DNA from: Micromonospora sp. PLK6-60
GTDB lineage: Bacteria > Actinomycetota > Actinomycetes > Mycobacteriales > Micromonosporaceae
Direction of reading: 5' to 3'
Length of the DNA: 64,000 nt
Assembly (NCBI RefSeq): GCF_019890675.1
Contig: NZ_JAIOAA010000004.1
Coordinates: 62,001 to 126,000 of the forward strand
The notes beneath the pieces were generated by a model. That model saw only the letters and a program-made list of their open reading frames with translations. It had not been told where the DNA came from and searched no databases. A program made the translations under genes and the position numbers. This document shows, in pieces, positions 1-9,159 of this stretch. Positions within the stretch are counted from its first letter, which is position 1, and every line of letters begins with the position of its first letter.

Positions 1-76
1 CGCCGATCGTGCCGGCCACCAGGGACAGCGCCGCCGCCCGGCCCCACCGCGCGACGATCTCACCACCACCGCTCAT
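1..76 (-). CDS. N-terminal fragment of a gene cut by the window edge
   Basis: The complement of 76 to 1 opens with ATG and reads about 25 codons (beginning MSGGGEIVARWG) into a hydrophobic alanine/leucine/valine stretch, as in an N-terminal membrane anchor or exported enzyme. The ATG overlaps the TGA of the SGNH hydrolase gene as ATGA, and a GGAGGG Shine-Dalgarno lies about 9 bases upstream, so the two are probably translationally coupled. In M. tuberculosis the neighbour of the GDSL gene is an alpha/beta hydrolase (lipU), so a lipase/esterase is possible. Too little is visible to name it. Confidence 0.5.
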   Translation of the reverse strand, partial: MSGGGEIVARWGRAAALSLVAGTIG

Positions 77-1134
77 GCCAGTCCCTCCAGTGTGGGCGCG
101 TCGGCGGCCGGCCCCGGTCGGGGCGCCGTGCCGACGCCGAAGAACGCCCGGCGGCGCAGCTGTGCCCAACGGCCGGCGGGGCCGCGGTCCCGGCCCCGGA
201 CCTGAGCGGCGCTGACCTCCGTGCCGGCGTGCCGGGCCGCCTCCTGGGCGGCGGCCGGCAGCGACCGTACGCCGGTGGCGCCGGTCGGCGCGGGCCGCCG
301 CTCGGCGCCGATGCCGAGCGCGGAGATCACCGTCGGCAGCAGCGCGGCGACCGCCATCGCGTAGCCCTCCGCCGAGGGGTGGAACCGGTCCCAGGCGAAC
401 ATCCGGGCCGGCTCCGCGTCGAACCGGGGGCCGAGCAGGTCGCCCAGCGACACCGTCCAGCCGCCCGCCTCGACCACGGCCACCGTCTGCGCGGCCGCGA
501 GCTGCCGGCTCCACCGCCGGGCCAGCCAGCGCAGCGGCGGCTGGATCGGCCGGATCGCGCCCAGGTCGGGACAGGTGCCGACCACCACCTCACAGCCGGC
601 GGCGCGCAGCGCGCGGACGCCGTCGACCAGGTAGCGGACCGCGAGGGCGGGCGGGGTGCGGTTGGTCACGTCGTTGCCGCCGATCAGGATCACCGCGATG
701 TCGGGATCGACGTCCAGGGCGGACTCCACCTGCGGCTTCAACCCGGCGGAGAGGCTGCCGACCACGGCGAACCGGTGCACTCGGACCGGGCGGTGCAGCC
801 GGCGGGACAGGCCGGTGGCGAGCAGCGCCCCGGGCGTCTCCCGGCGGCGGTGCACGCCGTATCCGGCGGCCGAGGAGTCGCCCAGGATGACCATGGTGAC
901 CGGCCGGCCGGGATACCGGGCGCCGTAGACGCCGTCGCAGCGCGGCGGGGGCGCCTCGGCCATCGGGATGGTGCGCCGGGCCTGCCGGGCCTGCCCGAGC
1001 AGCACGCCTCCGGTCGCGGCGGCGGCCGCCGCGGTGGCGCCCGTGCCGATCGCCGCCACCCGGGCGATCCGCCACACGCGCCGCCACTGCGGTGCGACCG
1101 GTGCGACCGGTACGACGGAGCCGACGTCCCCCAT
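73..1134 (-). CDS. SGNH/GDSL-type hydrolase, membrane anchored
   Basis: A 353-residue protein with a hydrophobic Ala/Gly-rich segment near residues 27-47, so probably exported or anchored by its N-terminus. The SGNH blocks are visible. The nucleophile block ILGDSSAAG has Ser at about residue 87. The GGNDVTN block has Asn at about 154. A WDRFHPS block supplies the catalytic Asp and His at about 249 and 252. These enzymes are esterases, lipases or acetyl-xylan-type deacylases; the substrate cannot be read. It corresponds in position to M. tuberculosis Rv1075c, beside cbs. It starts divergently from the YkvA-like gene, and its stop overlaps the next minus-strand start. Confidence 0.88.
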   Translation of the reverse strand: MGDVGSVVPVAPVAPQWRRVWRIARVAAIGTGATAAAAAATGGVLLGQARQARRTIPMAEAPPPRCDGVYGARYPGRPVTMVILGDSSAAGYGVHRRRETPGALLATGLSRRLHRPVRVHRFAVVGSLSAGLKPQVESALDVDPDIAVILIGGNDVTNRTPPALAVRYLVDGVRALRAAGCEVVVGTCPDLGAIRPIQPPLRWLARRWSRQLAAAQTVAVVEAGGWTVSLGDLLGPRFDAEPARMFAWDRFHPSAEGYAMAVAALLPTVISALGIGAERRPAPTGATGVRSLPAAAQEAARHAGTEVSAAQVRGRDRGPAGRWAQLRRRAFFGVGTAPRPGPAADAPTLEGLA

Positions 1135-1328
1135 ACCGCGACATTATCGCGGTCGGGCGACAGGCCGCTGTCGTCGTGACGGCCGGATCGTGGCTGGGAA
1201 CAGCCGACTCTGGGTACTTCTTCCGACAGTACGGGCACCGGTGCGTACGGTGACCGGATCGTGACCCGGGACGCGCGGCCGGACTTGCGCGCGGCCGGCA
1301 TCCTGACCACGTGGAGAGGGCGGGAACG

Positions 1329-1685
1329 ATGGGTAGGACGTTGAAGCGGAGCGCGGCTTTCGTCGCGCTGTCCCGGGCGGTGGCGTCCGGGACCAGGGGT
1401 GGGCCCTCGCTGGGCACCCGGCTGGCGGCGCTGCCCCGGATGGTCCGGGCCACCGCCCGCGGGGAGTACGACGGCGGCCTCCGGCTGGCCATGATGGCGG
1501 CGGCGACCGCGTACGTGGTCTCGCCCCTGGACGTGGTGCCGGAGCTGTTCCTCACCGTGTTCGGGCTGGTGGACGACGCGGTCATGATCACCTGGCTGGC
1601 CGGCAGCGTGCTGTCGGAGACCGAGCGCTTCCTGGAGTGGGAGGCTCGTCGCAGCTCTGTGATCCCCGGGCATGTGACGCCCTGA
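1329..1685 (+). CDS. YkvA family (DUF1232) small membrane-associated protein
   Basis: A 118-residue protein from ATG 1329; a GTG at 1311 would add six residues, but GAGAGGGCGGGA sits at the right distance for the ATG. The C-terminal half carries the DUF1232/YkvA pattern: a hydrophobic helix followed by YVVSPLDVVPE and then FGLVDDAVMI. The family has no established biochemical function and is usually predicted to associate with membranes. It lies 78 bases upstream of cystathionine beta-synthase on the same strand and may be cotranscribed with it. Confidence 0.82.
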   Translation: MGRTLKRSAAFVALSRAVASGTRGGPSLGTRLAALPRMVRATARGEYDGGLRLAMMAAATAYVVSPLDVVPELFLTVFGLVDDAVMITWLAGSVLSETERFLEWEARRSSVIPGHVTP

Positions 1686-1763
1686 CGGGACGTACCCTGG
1701 GCGCGGACACGCGAGTCATCCGCCCGGCGCCGGAGCCGGCGCCGAGGATAAGGACACATCGAG

Positions 1764-3134
<1,371 letters not shown>

Positions 3135-3135
3135 C

Positions 3136-3196
3136 GGTGTAAGGAGGGTGCCCCTGTTAACGCATTCTGCATAGCAGGGGCCCCTTGTTAACACCC
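3136..3196 (+). repeat. Palindromic intergenic repeat, copy 1 (asymmetric type)
   Basis: About 61 bp filling the gap between the convergent cbs and protease stop codons. It begins GGTGTAAGGAGGGTGCCCC and has GTTAAC twice, an asymmetric core GCATTCTGCATAGCAGGGG, then GGCCCC and TTGTTAACACC. The CCCCTG/CAGGGG arms can pair. It shares ends and core with copies at 4230, 16976 and 48134. A role as terminator or as a mobilised REP-like element is inferred. Confidence 0.85.
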
Positions 3197-3197
3197 G

Positions 3198-4181
3198 TCA
3201 GCGGTTCAGCTCGGTCGGTACCGCGATCACGTCGACCAGCGCCCCCCGGCGCAGCACGGTGACCGGCAGCCGGGCCCCGATGGCCGAGCCGAGCATCAGT
3301 CGTTGCAGCCCCTGGCCGTCGCTGACCGGGCGTCCGCCGGCGGACAGGATCACGTCGCCGAGGTAGATGCCGGCCGACCCGGCGGGGCTGCCCGGCACCA
3401 CCTCGACCACCCGCAGCCCGCGGCGCTGACCGGTACGGGCGACCACCTCGGGTGGCAGTGGCGCCGGCACCCCGCCGACGCCCAGCCAGGCCCGCCGGAC
3501 CCGGCCGTCGGCGGTCAACTCGGCGATGATCTGCCGGGTGGTCGCGTTGACCGGCACGGCCAGCCCGAGCCCGTACCCGGCGACGGCGGTGTTCACGCCG
3601 ACCACCCGGCCGGTCGAGTCGGCGAGCGCGCCGCCGGAGTTGCCCGGGTTGAGGGCGGCGTCGGTCTGGATGACGTCCTCGATCAGCCGGGTGACCCGGC
3701 CGTCCCGCGCGGGCAGCGACCGGCCCAGCCCGGAGACCACCCCGGCGGTGACCGAGCCGGCCAGCCCCAGCGGGTTGCCGACCGCGACCACCAGCTGCCC
3801 GATCCGCAGGGCGTCCGCGTCGCCCAGTTCGACGGGCGGCACGTTCGCCTCGTCGACCCGGAGCACCGCCAGATCCGACAGCGGGTCCGCGCCGACCACC
3901 CGGAACCGGGCTTCGGTGCCGTCGCCGAAGGCGGCTACCCCGTCCCGCGCGCCCCGCACCACGTGCGCGCTGGTCAGCAGCAGGCCGTCGGCGTCGATGG
4001 TGACGGCGGAACCGGCGCCCGCGCCGCGCGCGGTCCGCACCGACAGCGCGGCCACGCTGGGCAGCACCCGGGCCGCCACCCCGCTCACCACCCGGGAGTA
4101 CGCGTCCAGAGCGGCGTCCTCCGCCCGCTCGCTGTGCTCGATGTCCATGTGCCGGACAACGCGCCCCGCCCCGTGGCCCAT
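3198..4181 (-). CDS. HtrA/DegP-like trypsin-fold serine protease with PDZ domain
   Basis: A 327-residue protein with the chymotrypsin-fold triad: His in LLTSAHVV (about 73), Asp in LSDLAVLR (about 103) and Ser in NPGNSGGAL (about 182). A PDZ domain follows from about residue 225, including GLRVVEVVPGSPAGSAGI. HtrA proteases remove misfolded envelope proteins or act in stress signalling. No N-terminal signal or membrane segment is visible, unusual because most actinobacterial HtrA proteins are anchored. The ATG at 4148 (starting MDIEHSE, 316 residues) is an equally plausible start. It lies downstream of the GNAT gene on the same strand, with a palindromic repeat between them. Confidence 0.87.
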   Translation of the reverse strand: MGHGAGRVVRHMDIEHSERAEDAALDAYSRVVSGVAARVLPSVAALSVRTARGAGAGSAVTIDADGLLLTSAHVVRGARDGVAAFGDGTEARFRVVGADPLSDLAVLRVDEANVPPVELGDADALRIGQLVVAVGNPLGLAGSVTAGVVSGLGRSLPARDGRVTRLIEDVIQTDAALNPGNSGGALADSTGRVVGVNTAVAGYGLGLAVPVNATTRQIIAELTADGRVRRAWLGVGGVPAPLPPEVVARTGQRRGLRVVEVVPGSPAGSAGIYLGDVILSAGGRPVSDGQGLQRLMLGSAIGARLPVTVLRRGALVDVIAVPTELNR

Positions 4182-4229
4182 GCCCGCCGCCGCTCCGCCC
4201 AGAGCGAACGCTCGTGAAGCTCCCCGCCC

Positions 4230-4289
4230 GTGTTAACAGGGGGCCCCTGCTATGCAGAATGCGTTAACAGGGGGCCCCTCCTTTACACC
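4230..4289 (-). repeat. Palindromic intergenic repeat, copy 2 (asymmetric type)
   Basis: Complement of copy 1 with small changes: two GTTAAC sites, the core that reads GCATTCTGCATAGCAGGGG on the minus strand, and GGGGCCCC blocks at both ends. It separates the GNAT gene from the protease gene. Its end GGTGTAAAGGAGG supplies the last codon (GTG) and the TAA stop of the GNAT gene, so element and coding sequence overlap by several bases. Confidence 0.85.
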
Positions 4290-4792
4290 TGGCGGGCGTA
4301 GCGCAGTTGCGGCACGAGGGCCGGCCCGATGTGGTCCTCCCGTTCGGCGCCGGTCGCCGACCAGCCGCCGCGCTCGTAGAAGGCGCGGGCGTGGGCGTTC
4401 TGCCGGAGCACCCAGAGCGCCGCCCGGGTCCAGCCGCGCGACCGCATCGCGGCCAGCGCGTCCACCATCAGCGCCCGGCCGGTGCCCCGGCCGCGTTCGT
4501 CCGGTTCCACGTGGATCGCGTTGAGCAGCCCGGTCGCCGGGTCGCCCTCGTCGTCCGGGCCCAGGTAGCTGAACCCGACCAGCCGGCCGTCCCGTTCCGC
4601 CACGGTCATCCGGTGCTCGGCGCCCTCCCAGGTCAGCCGCTCCACCCAGTACCGTCCCATCCCCTCCGGGGTCGGCGAGGCCAGCGCCGCCGGGGACAGG
4701 AACGCCGAGTATGCCGCCACCCGCGACCGCTGGTGCAGGGCGCCCACCGCCATCAGGTCGTCCGGGGTGGCGGGCCGCAGGATGACGCTCAC
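4283..4792 (-). CDS. GNAT family N-acetyltransferase
   Basis: A 169-residue single-domain GNAT protein. The acetyl-CoA pyrophosphate loop is visible as ERGRGTGRALM (about 97-107), preceded by the beta strand AIHVEPD and followed by the terminal ALWVLRQNAHARAFYERGGW segment (motif B). Members acetylate small molecules, peptides or protein N-termini; the substrate is not predictable. The TAA stop lies inside an intergenic palindromic element, so the original C-terminus may have been altered by that element. Confidence 0.85.
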   Translation of the reverse strand: MSVILRPATPDDLMAVGALHQRSRVAAYSAFLSPAALASPTPEGMGRYWVERLTWEGAEHRMTVAERDGRLVGFSYLGPDDEGDPATGLLNAIHVEPDERGRGTGRALMVDALAAMRSRGWTRAALWVLRQNAHARAFYERGGWSATGAEREDHIGPALVPQLRYARQV

Positions 4793-4817
4793 CGATCGAG
4801 GGTAGCGGCCGGCCCGC

Positions 4818-5741
4818 TCAGTGCCGCGGTGTGGTCCGGCGGGGTGGCACCGCGACGGTGGTCAGGTCCGCGGCGATCACCAGGTCCCCGGTGAAGTGCT
4901 CCCGGGCCTCGTCGGCGAAGCGGCGCGGGTCGGCGTACCGCTGGGAGAAGTGGGTGAGCACCAGCGTGCGTACCCCGGACTCGGCCGCCACCCGGGCGGC
5001 CTGGGCCGCGGTCAGGTGGCCGACCTCGGCGGCGAGCGCGGCCTCCGAGGCGAGGAAGGTCGACTCGATGACCAGCAGGTCGGCGTGCTCGGCGAGGGCG
5101 TACACCGCGTCGCAGAGGCCGGTGTCCATCACGAACGCGAACCGCTGCCCCGGCCGGGCCACGCTCACCTCGTCGGCGGTGACGCGGCGCCCGCCGACGT
5201 CCAGGTGGCCGACGCGCAGCAGCTCACCGACGGCCGGCCCGCCGATCCCGTACGCGGACAGCCGCTCCGGCAGCGTCCGGCGGCCGTCCGGCTCGACCAG
5301 CCGATAGCCGTACGTCTCGATCGGGTGCCGCAGCCGGCGGGCCTCCAGGGTGCCGGCGCGCAGCGCGATCCGCTGCCCGTCCGCGGCGATCGGCTCGATG
5401 GCCAACTCGGCGGTCTCGTGGAAGCTCGACGCGTGCCGGAGCCGGGCGAAGTATTCCGCCCCGCCGGCCGGGAAGTGCACCGCCACCGGGCGCGGCACCC
5501 GGTCCAGGGAGAGCCGCTGGATCATGCCGGGCAGGCCGAGGCAGTGGTCGCCGTGGAAGTGGGTGACGCAGATCCGGGTCAGGTCGGTCGCCGTGATGCC
5601 GGTGTGCAGCAGTTGGCGCTGGCTGCCCTCGCCCGGGTCGAAGAGGATCACCTCGTCGTCCCAGCGCAGCACGTACCCGTTGTGGTTGCGCTGCCGGGTG
5701 GGGGCCTGGCTGGCCGTCCCGAGCACCACCAGCTCACGCAT
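4818..5741 (-). CDS. rnz: Ribonuclease Z (tRNase Z), metallo-beta-lactamase fold
   Basis: A 307-residue zinc phosphodiesterase that trims tRNA 3' ends. The metal motif [10 protein letters not shown] (HxHxDH at about 61-66) is typical of RNase Z, as are the early [10 protein letters not shown] loop, the MDTGLC strand and the late LTHFSQRY histidine. The chosen start, ATG 5741, has AGGAGAA 7-10 bases upstream; a longer frame to 5894 lacks a comparable site and family similarity. The GNAT gene follows closely on the same strand. A short leader ORF with a very strong ribosome binding site lies about 215 bases upstream. Confidence 0.92.
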   Translation of the reverse strand: MRELVVLGTASQAPTRQRNHNGYVLRWDDEVILFDPGEGSQRQLLHTGITATDLTRICVTHFHGDHCLGLPGMIQRLSLDRVPRPVAVHFPAGGAEYFARLRHASSFHETAELAIEPIAADGQRIALRAGTLEARRLRHPIETYGYRLVEPDGRRTLPERLSAYGIGGPAVGELLRVGHLDVGGRRVTADEVSVARPGQRFAFVMDTGLCDAVYALAEHADLLVIESTFLASEAALAAEVGHLTAAQAARVAAESGVRTLVLTHFSQRYADPRRFADEAREHFTGDLVIAADLTTVAVPPRRTTPRH

Positions 5742-5958
5742 GGACGGGATTCTCCTGGCTGAGCGGACCGGCCCCGGCCGCGCCGGGAATGAAGCGACCC
5801 CCGGGGCTTCCACGCTCACGCGCGGGCCGGCTGGACTGGGCCGGCACCCCGGGGGTCGGGTGGCTGTCGTGGTTTCGCCGCACCGCTGCCACACGGTCTC
5901 GACGATGGTGCCGATGCCCGCCCAAAAGGGCGGACGGGGTTACTGTCGAGGACAGCGG

Positions 5959-5997
5959 CTAGCGGACAGCCACCTCACGAGTCCGATTGCTATACAA
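5959..5997 (-). CDS. Putative 12-residue leader ORF behind a near-perfect anti-SD match
   Basis: On the minus strand GGAAAGGAGGTGGTCC (6017 to 6002) matches the complement of the 16S rRNA 3' end at 14 or more positions. Ten bases after AGGAGG a TTG opens LYSNRTREVAVR followed by TAG. The gap from 5742 to 6219 holds no other credible coding sequence. A small hairpin (CCGCCC AAAA GGGCGG on the plus strand, 5918-5933) lies between this ORF and rnz. It could be an attenuating leader peptide for rnz or an unrelated small protein. Translation is inferred, and TTG starts are uncommon. Confidence 0.45.
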   Translation of the reverse strand: MYSNRTREVAVR

Positions 5998-6219
5998 GTC
6001 TGGACCACCTCCTTTCCCGTGTACCGCCACGCTATCCACTTCCCCACGGCGGCGGCAACGGATTTCGATCACCGGCTGGCCGGGAATAGCCCGGCACTTT
6101 CGTACGGATGGACAAAAGTTCGTCGAATCTGCTCTATCCTTCGGCATTGACGAGCGATAGTCTCTGCGGCACGGCTCACCACCCCGGCCCGCCAGCCGGC
6201 TCCCACCGTGAGGTGAACG
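5998..6219. other. Relatively AT-rich divergent intergenic region
   Basis: Together with 5742-5958 this forms a 478-base stretch between rnz and the secreted hydrolase. Apart from the leader ORF and a small hairpin I see no gene. Local AT-rich patches, for example around 6108-6135, are compatible with promoters for the leader (minus) and the hydrolase (plus), but no clear -35/-10 pair stands out. Confidence 0.5.
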
Positions 6220-7914
6220 TTGTCCGTCCTGCTCCCGCTCCGCCGACGTGCGCCCCGCCTCCTGCTCGCGTTCGGTCTCACCGGCGCCCTGGCGGTGCCC
6301 CTCGCCCCGCCCGCCGCCGCGGCCGACCGCACGCCCCTGCCCTCCACCGTCAGCGGTGACCGGGTGGCCGATCCGGTGGTCAGCGGACCGATCAGCCACA
6401 CCTCGGCCGTCGGCGACCCGAGCCACGGTTACCCGTTCCTCGCCACCGACGTCGACCTCGCCGCGGCCGGATACGTGGAGGAGGAGTTCCTCCTCTCCGG
6501 CACCGCGACCCGCTACGCCACCCAGGGCACGGACACCGCCCGGGTGATCGGTACCGACCTGCCGTACACCACCCGGATCGTGGTCCGGCGGCCGGTCGCC
6601 GAGCCGAGGTTCAACGGCGTGGTGATCGCCGAGTGGAACAACGTCAGCAACCAGTGGGACCAGGAGGTCGACTGGTTCCAGACGCACGAGCACCTGATCC
6701 GCAAGGGGTACGCCTGGGTCGGCGTCTCCGCCCAGCGTGCCGGCCTGCACTCGGCGACGGGCCTGCGGGCGTGGAGCCCCACCCGCTACGGCGGGCTCGA
6801 CGTCACCGTCGGCGGGACGATCAACGACGACAGCCTCTCGTACGACATCTTCAGCCAGGCGGTGAAGGCGGTACGCAGCCCGGCGGGGGTCGCCCCGCTC
6901 GGCCGGCTGTCGCCGCCCCGGTACGTGATCGCCACCGGCCACTCGCAGTCGGCCGGGCGGCTGGCGAACTACTACAACGGCGTCCAGCCGCTGGCCTCCG
7001 TCCTCGACGCGGTCGTCCTGCACGGCGGTGGCGGGGTGCTCCGTACCGACCTGGCCACGCCGGTGTTCCGGATCAACTCCGAGGGGGACGTGGCCAGTGG
7101 CATCCTCTCCGCGGCGGCCCGGGCGCAGGCCGACTCGCCCGTACTGCGTTCGTGGGAGGTGGCCGGCGCCTCGCACGGAGACTGGAAGCTGATCACCGAC
7201 TACGGCCCGCTGCGGAAGCGGGACATCGGCAGCTACCCCGGCGGCTACCCCGGTGAGCCGCAGACCTGCGCGCTGCCCTCGCTGTCCCGGGTTCCGCAGC
7301 ACATGGTGCAGAACGCGGTGTACGACCACACCGTCGACTGGGTCGCGTACGGCCAGCAGCCGCCGGCCGCGCCGAAGATTCGGATGACGGCCAGCAACCC
7401 GCCCACCGTGGCCCGCGACGAACTCGGCCTCGCGCTCGGCGGCATCCGGCTCGCCCAGCACGAGGCGCCGCTGCGGATCAACAGCGGCAGCAACACCGGG
7501 CCGGGCTTCTGCTTCCTCGACGGCAGTTCGCTGCCGCTGACGGACGCGCAGCTCGCCGCGCTGCACCCGACGGTGCGGTCCTACGTGGATCGGGTCGTCG
7601 CGACGACCCGGGCCAACGTACGGGCCGGCTACCTCGTCGAGGACGTCACCCGCGACCCCGCCTGGTACTCGGACCTGCGCGAGCTGATCGCCGAGTACGT
7701 CGCCGCCGGGCGCATCGACGCGCGCGACGCGGCTGGGTTCGAGGTCCTGCTCCGGCCCGCCGAGCGGGCCGGCACCGCAGGCCACGAGCGGCCCGCGACC
7801 GTGCTGCTGGAACAACTCGTCAAGCAGGCGGGCCGCCGGATCACGGACGACCCGGCGGCCCGGGACGCGGTGCTCCGGGTTGCCGGGGCGCTCAGCGCGC
7901 TCCTGCGGGGGTGA
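6220..7914 (+). CDS. Secreted alpha/beta-hydrolase domain protein
   Basis: A 564-residue protein with a classical signal peptide: RRRAPR, a hydrophobic stretch, then APPAAAADR with predicted cleavage near residue 35. A nucleophile elbow GHSQSAG (about 241-247) and a late GASHGDW (candidate catalytic His) support an alpha/beta-hydrolase fold of the large alpha/beta-hydrolase-domain (ABhydrolase_10-like) type. The substrate is unknown. The TTG start at 6220 is supported by GAGGTGAACG immediately upstream; an in-frame stop blocks the nearby GTG. The TGA stop is the left end of a perfect 66-bp palindrome shared with the convergent peptidase gene. Confidence 0.8.
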   Translation: MSVLLPLRRRAPRLLLAFGLTGALAVPLAPPAAAADRTPLPSTVSGDRVADPVVSGPISHTSAVGDPSHGYPFLATDVDLAAAGYVEEEFLLSGTATRYATQGTDTARVIGTDLPYTTRIVVRRPVAEPRFNGVVIAEWNNVSNQWDQEVDWFQTHEHLIRKGYAWVGVSAQRAGLHSATGLRAWSPTRYGGLDVTVGGTINDDSLSYDIFSQAVKAVRSPAGVAPLGRLSPPRYVIATGHSQSAGRLANYYNGVQPLASVLDAVVLHGGGGVLRTDLATPVFRINSEGDVASGILSAAARAQADSPVLRSWEVAGASHGDWKLITDYGPLRKRDIGSYPGGYPGEPQTCALPSLSRVPQHMVQNAVYDHTVDWVAYGQQPPAAPKIRMTASNPPTVARDELGLALGGIRLAQHEAPLRINSGSNTGPGFCFLDGSSLPLTDAQLAALHPTVRSYVDRVVATTRANVRAGYLVEDVTRDPAWYSDLRELIAEYVAAGRIDARDAAGFEVLLRPAERAGTAGHERPATVLLEQLVKQAGRRITDDPAARDAVLRVAGALSALLRG

Positions 7915-7977
7915 GGTGTAAGGAGGGGCCCCTTATTAACAGACGTCTGTTAATAAGGGGCCCCTCCTTACACCTCA
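7912..7977. repeat. Perfect 66-bp palindrome containing both convergent stop codons
   Basis: TGA (7912-7914) of the secreted hydrolase and TGA (complement 7975-7977) of the M42 peptidase are the outermost bases of an exact inverted repeat of 33 bp per arm, with no spacer. Each arm reads from its stop through GGTGTAAGGAGGGGCCCC to TTATTAACAGAC. As RNA it would form a very strong hairpin, so a bidirectional terminator is likely. It is the symmetric form of the family seen at 3136, 4230, 16976, 48134 and 50352. Confidence 0.95.
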
Positions 7978-9159
7978 GTCGATGCCGATGGGGCCCTCGC
8001 GGGGGCCGTCCTCGGAGGCCGGCTGGACGGCCAGCGACGGGAAGTCGGCCAGCTGCCCCTCCGGCTCCGCGTCCCACTCGGGGAAGACCAGGTCGCTCTG
8101 CAGATAGAGGCAGAGCAGCTGGGTGAGGTGGGCCAGCCCGTCCAGGTGGGTGCGCTCGTGCCCGTGGGTGGCGTCGACGCCGAAGCCGAGCAGCGCCACC
8201 CGGGCGTGCGCCCCGGCCTCGACCGCCGCGGCCACGTCGGAGCGGTAGTAGTCGAAGACGTCCCGGACCAGGTCGACGCCGTGCTCGCCGGCGATCCGGG
8301 CCAGGTTGCGGGTCAGGTGGTAGTCGAACGGGCCCACCCCGTCGCCCATCGCCAGGGTGGCCGCGTCCTCCCGGGACTGCTGGCCGGGGGCCACCACCGC
8401 GGCGTCCACCGAGACGATCTCCGCGACGTCCGGGTCGAGGCCGTGGCTGGCCCCGTGGCCGATCTCCTCGGTCACCGTGACCAGCAGGTGCGCCGTCACG
8501 GCCGGGGTCACCCCCGCGTCCACCATCGCCTTGAACGCGGTCAGCACCGCCGCCACGCCGGCCTTGTCGTCCAGGTGCCGGGACTTGACGTAACCGCTTG
8601 GCGTGATCATCGGGTTCGGCAGCAGCGCCACGAAGTCGCCCGCGTCGATGCCGAGGGCGCGCAGCCCGGCCTCGTCCGTGACCGGCTCGTCGACCCGTAC
8701 CTCGACCAGTTCCCAGCCGACGCCCTGCAGGTCGACGCCCTCGTTGTAGCGGTGCCCGCTGGCCTTCAGCGGCAGGATCTGGCCGGTGACCACCCGGTCC
8801 AGGTCGTCGGTGAAGATCCGTACGTGGGCGCCCTCGGCGAACCGGGCGCTGTGCGTGCCGACCGGCGTCACCTCCAGCCGGCCGTTCTCCTTGAGCCGCT
8901 TGACCATGCCCCCGATCGTGTCGGTGTGCACCACGATCGCCCGGTCCGCGCCGGTCTCCCGGGGGCCCGGCAGGCAGGCGCCGAGGGCTCCCCGCCGGGT
9001 CAGCGTCGAGGAGATGCCGAGGGCGGAGAGCCGCTCACCGACGTACTGCTGGATGTGGTCGGTACGCCCGGACGGGCTGGGGATCTCCAGCAGCTCCAGC
9101 AGCACCTGCCGGAGGTAGTCGAGGTCGAGCTTCAGCGGGTGGGGCGTGCGTGCGGTCAT
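7975..9159 (-). CDS. M42-family peptidase of the NAGGN osmolyte system
   Basis: A 394-residue dinuclear zinc aminopeptidase-like protein. Visible metal-ligand and catalytic blocks are VVHTDTIGGM (His/Asp), SRHLDDKAGVAA (Asp) and VTVTEEIGHGASHG (Glu-Glu). Its place as third gene after asnO and the acetyltransferase/ATP-grasp gene matches the peptidase associated with N-acetylglutaminylglutamine amide clusters; its exact role is not settled, with turnover or processing of the dipeptide being likely. The ATG overlaps the upstream TGA as ATGA, so translation is probably coupled. The gene ends inside the shared 66-bp palindrome. Confidence 0.87.
   Translation of the reverse strand: MTARTPHPLKLDLDYLRQVLLELLEIPSPSGRTDHIQQYVGERLSALGISSTLTRRGALGACLPGPRETGADRAIVVHTDTIGGMVKRLKENGRLEVTPVGTHSARFAEGAHVRIFTDDLDRVVTGQILPLKASGHRYNEGVDLQGVGWELVEVRVDEPVTDEAGLRALGIDAGDFVALLPNPMITPSGYVKSRHLDDKAGVAAVLTAFKAMVDAGVTPAVTAHLLVTVTEEIGHGASHGLDPDVAEIVSVDAAVVAPGQQSREDAATLAMGDGVGPFDYHLTRNLARIAGEHGVDLVRDVFDYYRSDVAAAVEAGAHARVALLGFGVDATHGHERTHLDGLAHLTQLLCLYLQSDLVFPEWDAEPEGQLADFPSLAVQPASEDGPREGPIGID

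Noticed and set aside
5959..7815. 618-residue minus-strand frame opposite the secreted hydrolase
   Set aside because: It is the antisense shadow of a GC-rich gene with a signal peptide and catalytic motifs on the plus strand; only its last 12 codons, outside that gene, were retained as the leader ORF.
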